Below are positions 32,171-33,328 of a stretch of DNA of 33,328 nt, one piece after another. Both the position numbers and the translations under genes were made by a program. A model generated the notes under the pieces. That model had not been told where the DNA came from and did no database searches. It saw nothing but the letters and a program-made list of their open reading frames with translations. Origin of the DNA: an uncultured Eubacteriales bacterium (GTDB taxonomy: Bacteria; Bacillota; Clostridia; Christensenellales; Aristaeellaceae); contig CACYWL010000023.1 in the NCBI GenBank assembly GCA_902778055.1, positions 1 to 33,328 on the forward strand, given 5' to 3'. Positions within the stretch are counted from its first letter, which is position 1; each line of letters starts with the position of its first letter.

Positions 32171-32240
32171 CCCCGAATCCTTTGCCTGACAGCCGGTACA
32201 CTCAGCAGAGCATGAGATTTGGGATCTTCGGGGTTTTTTT
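32171..32240 (+). other. Possible attenuator hairpin upstream of the phosphorylase gene
   Basis: In the 322-base gap between metF and the phosphorylase gene, CCCCGAA (32171-32177) can pair with TTCGGGG (32227-32233), with TCC/GGA added across a 2-base bulge. A run of seven T follows at 32234-32240. No plus-strand gene lies upstream that would need a terminator, so this could be leader attenuation. The 49-base loop weakens the case. Confidence 0.3.
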
Positions 32241-32253
32241 GTTTTGGGGATTA

Positions 32254-32262
32254 TGGTATGAT
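32254..32262 (+). promoter_or_regulatory. Extended -10 promoter of the phosphorylase gene
   Basis: TGG-TATGAT with only a T-rich -35 region 17 bp upstream. The start codon is at 32328. Confidence 0.45.
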
Positions 32263-32327
32263 TGAAACGTGAAGGGCAAAGGGACATCATCAATTTCAGT
32301 TTTCAGGAAAAGAGGAGATGGAGAGCC

Positions 32328-33083
32328 ATGATTACAGACACTTTTGACAATCTTTCCCCGGCCATTATCAACCCTGTCGTCAAAGATGACGCGGTGGAAG
32401 TAGATGCATGTATCATTACTTTTTCCCATGAGATTGAAAAGCAGGTGGCCGAAAAATATGCCTGCGGAGAAATTGCGTCCCTGTGGTGTGCTACCGGAAG
32501 AACGCCGGTATATCTGATTGAGAGAAATGGAAAGCGTTTTGCTTTTTACAAAACATACATCGGTGCACCGATCACAACCGCGCTGATAGAAGATTCAACG
32601 ATGGAGCTTAAATGCAAAAAGTATATTCTCTTTGGAGGCGCCGGGTGCCTTGATAAAGAAATTGCCCACGGGAAAGTGATGGTGCCGACCGAAGCATACC
32701 GGGATGAAGGAACCTCTTATCATTACGCTCCCGCAGCGGATTATATTGCAATACAGAATTCAGCGGCAGTTGCGGAGTTTATGCGGCAGAACGGCATTCC
32801 GTTTGTTCTTGGGAAAACATGGACAACGGATTCCTTCTATCGGGAAACCAGGAACAATTTTGAAAAACACAGGGCCGACGGATGCATTTCGGTAGAAATG
32901 GAATGTGCCGGAGTTCAGGCCATGTGCTCATTCCGTGGGCTGGAACTGTATGCATTCTTCACGAGCGGTGATCTGCTGGATGCTCCGGAATGGGATGAGC
33001 GCGGAAAAGGCTACCGCAATGGCGGGCAGCATGATGTCGGCCATTTCGATATCGCCCTCGCTCTGGCGGATTTTGTTTCATAG
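32328..33083 (+). CDS. Nucleoside phosphorylase (PNP/UDP family)
   Basis: 251 residues of the purine/uridine phosphorylase superfamily, splitting a nucleoside with phosphate. The opening MITDTFDNLSPAIINP, a central YILFGGAGCLD phosphate-loop region, GKVMVPTEAYRDEGTSYHY, and VEMECAGVQAM (the sugar-binding Glu-Met-Glu motif) are visible. The end is GHFDIALALADFV. It is closest by eye to uridine-phosphorylase-like proteins; substrate preference is unknown. ATG at 32328 has GGAG four bases before it. Base composition is lower than in the neighbours: 32521-32580 counts as 42% G+C. It opens a plus-strand set with a degenerate copy and a cyclase gene behind it. Confidence 0.85.
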   Translation: MITDTFDNLSPAIINPVVKDDAVEVDACIITFSHEIEKQVAEKYACGEIASLWCATGRTPVYLIERNGKRFAFYKTYIGAPITTALIEDSTMELKCKKYILFGGAGCLDKEIAHGKVMVPTEAYRDEGTSYHYAPAADYIAIQNSAAVAEFMRQNGIPFVLGKTWTTDSFYRETRNNFEKHRADGCISVEMECAGVQAMCSFRGLELYAFFTSGDLLDAPEWDERGKGYRNGGQHDVGHFDIALALADFVS

Positions 33084-33125
33084 CCGGATAAGGTTTCATC
33101 TTTCTTTATTTTGGAGGGGCAGATC

Positions 33126-33185
33126 ATGATAACACATTCCTTTGATAAGTTTGACATCGCAGTCATGATCGCAAAAAGCTTATAG
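33126..33185 (+). pseudogene. Collapsed remnant resembling both ends of a nucleoside phosphorylase gene
   Basis: A 19-codon frame with a full GGAGGGG ribosome-binding site. Its first seven residues (MITHSFD) resemble the start of the preceding phosphorylase (MITDTFD). Its last twelve (KFDIAVMIAKSL then stop) resemble that protein's end (HFDIALALADFVS then stop). This is what a second copy would leave after an in-frame deletion of its whole middle. The match is short and by eye, so the call is tentative; a genuine micro-ORF is the alternative. Confidence 0.4.
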
Positions 33186-33245
33186 ATTCGAACTTTTGAG
33201 TTATACGATCATCGAAAAACTCGGAATTTATGGAGGTGATATGCA

Positions 33246-33328
33246 ATGACAATCTACGATATCTCGCAGGAGGTTTTCAGCTGTCGGGTATTCCCCGGTG
33301 ACCCAGCGCCGGAAAGAAGGGTGCTTTC
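33246..33328 (+). CDS. Cyclase family protein (kynurenine-formamidase-like), 5' part only
   Basis: The gene runs off the window; 27 codons are visible. The opening MTIYDISQEVFS followed by VFPGDPAPER is the characteristic start of the cyclase/kynurenine formamidase (PF04199-type) metal-dependent hydrolases, where the Asp of PGDP lies near the active site. GGAGG lies nine bases before the ATG. An upstream frame ending GIYGGDMQ overlaps the start as ATGA, suggesting former coupling to a deleted gene. The family is fairly sure, but the substrate cannot be told from this stub. Confidence 0.75.
   Translation, partial: MTIYDISQEVFSCRVFPGDPAPERRVL

Noticed and set aside
32140..32265. A 41-codon plus-strand frame with GGGAG before its ATG and a hydrophobic end
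   Set aside because: It runs through the candidate stem, T-run and -10 box of the next gene, and its composition looks incidental. No family is recognisable.

Overview
The window looks like chromosome from a strictly anaerobic, fermentative Clostridia-type Bacillota of fairly high G+C (upper 50s % by eye). The grounds are consensus TTGACA/TATAAT promoters with 17-bp spacers, strong GGAGG ribosome-binding sites, a one-chain pyruvate:ferredoxin oxidoreductase, a ferredoxin-type [FeFe] hydrogenase, and a DUF1385-prmC-prfA-threonylcarbamoyl-AMP synthase cluster. The genus cannot be fixed from the sequence alone. Most genes lie on the minus strand.

Region 1 (1 to about 3580) is one end of an integrated accessory element next to a tRNA-Trp gene. 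Going away from the tRNA, it holds a CI-like repressor reading toward the tRNA, two divergent promoters, a small Cro-like protein, a CHC2 zinc-finger primase, and a VapE-type replication ATPase that overlaps the primase. Behind the ATPase gene lies an AT-rich block flanked by TGCAAC-type repeats, then another HTH regulator. The order (repressor | small regulator - primase - rep - iteron/AT-rich origin) is that of phage-inducible chromosomal islands (SaPI/PICI satellites). No integrase or packaging gene is inside the window, and the element runs off the left edge. This is the best candidate for an undescribed system here.

Region 2 (3581-13121) is housekeeping and envelope: tRNA-Trp, the translation-termination and t6A cluster, glucose-6-phosphate isomerase, a VanY-type DD-carboxypeptidase coupled to a small acidic protein, apt, and a secreted protein with two peptidoglycan-binding repeats. 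The last has a long, foldable mRNA leader.

Region 3 (13452-21354) holds phosphofructokinase, a large protein resembling a glycoside hydrolase, an AI-2E-type membrane protein, and the pyruvate:ferredoxin oxidoreductase. Together with the hydrogenase at 29-30 kb these outline glycolysis to pyruvate, reduced ferredoxin and possibly H2.

Region 4 (21660-29059) holds a membrane-anchored VanY relative that has lost its metal and catalytic residues, argS, a secreted polysaccharide deacetylase, an EamA transporter, a secreted two-SH3 protein and a MATE exporter. Region 5 (29112-32005) is a minus-strand run metF - free-methionine-R-sulfoxide reductase - group-B-like [FeFe] hydrogenase, followed by the MATE gene. 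Region 6 (32328 to the end) has lower G+C. It carries a nucleoside phosphorylase, what looks like the collapsed remnant of a second copy, and the start of a cyclase (kynurenine-formamidase-like) gene cut by the window edge.
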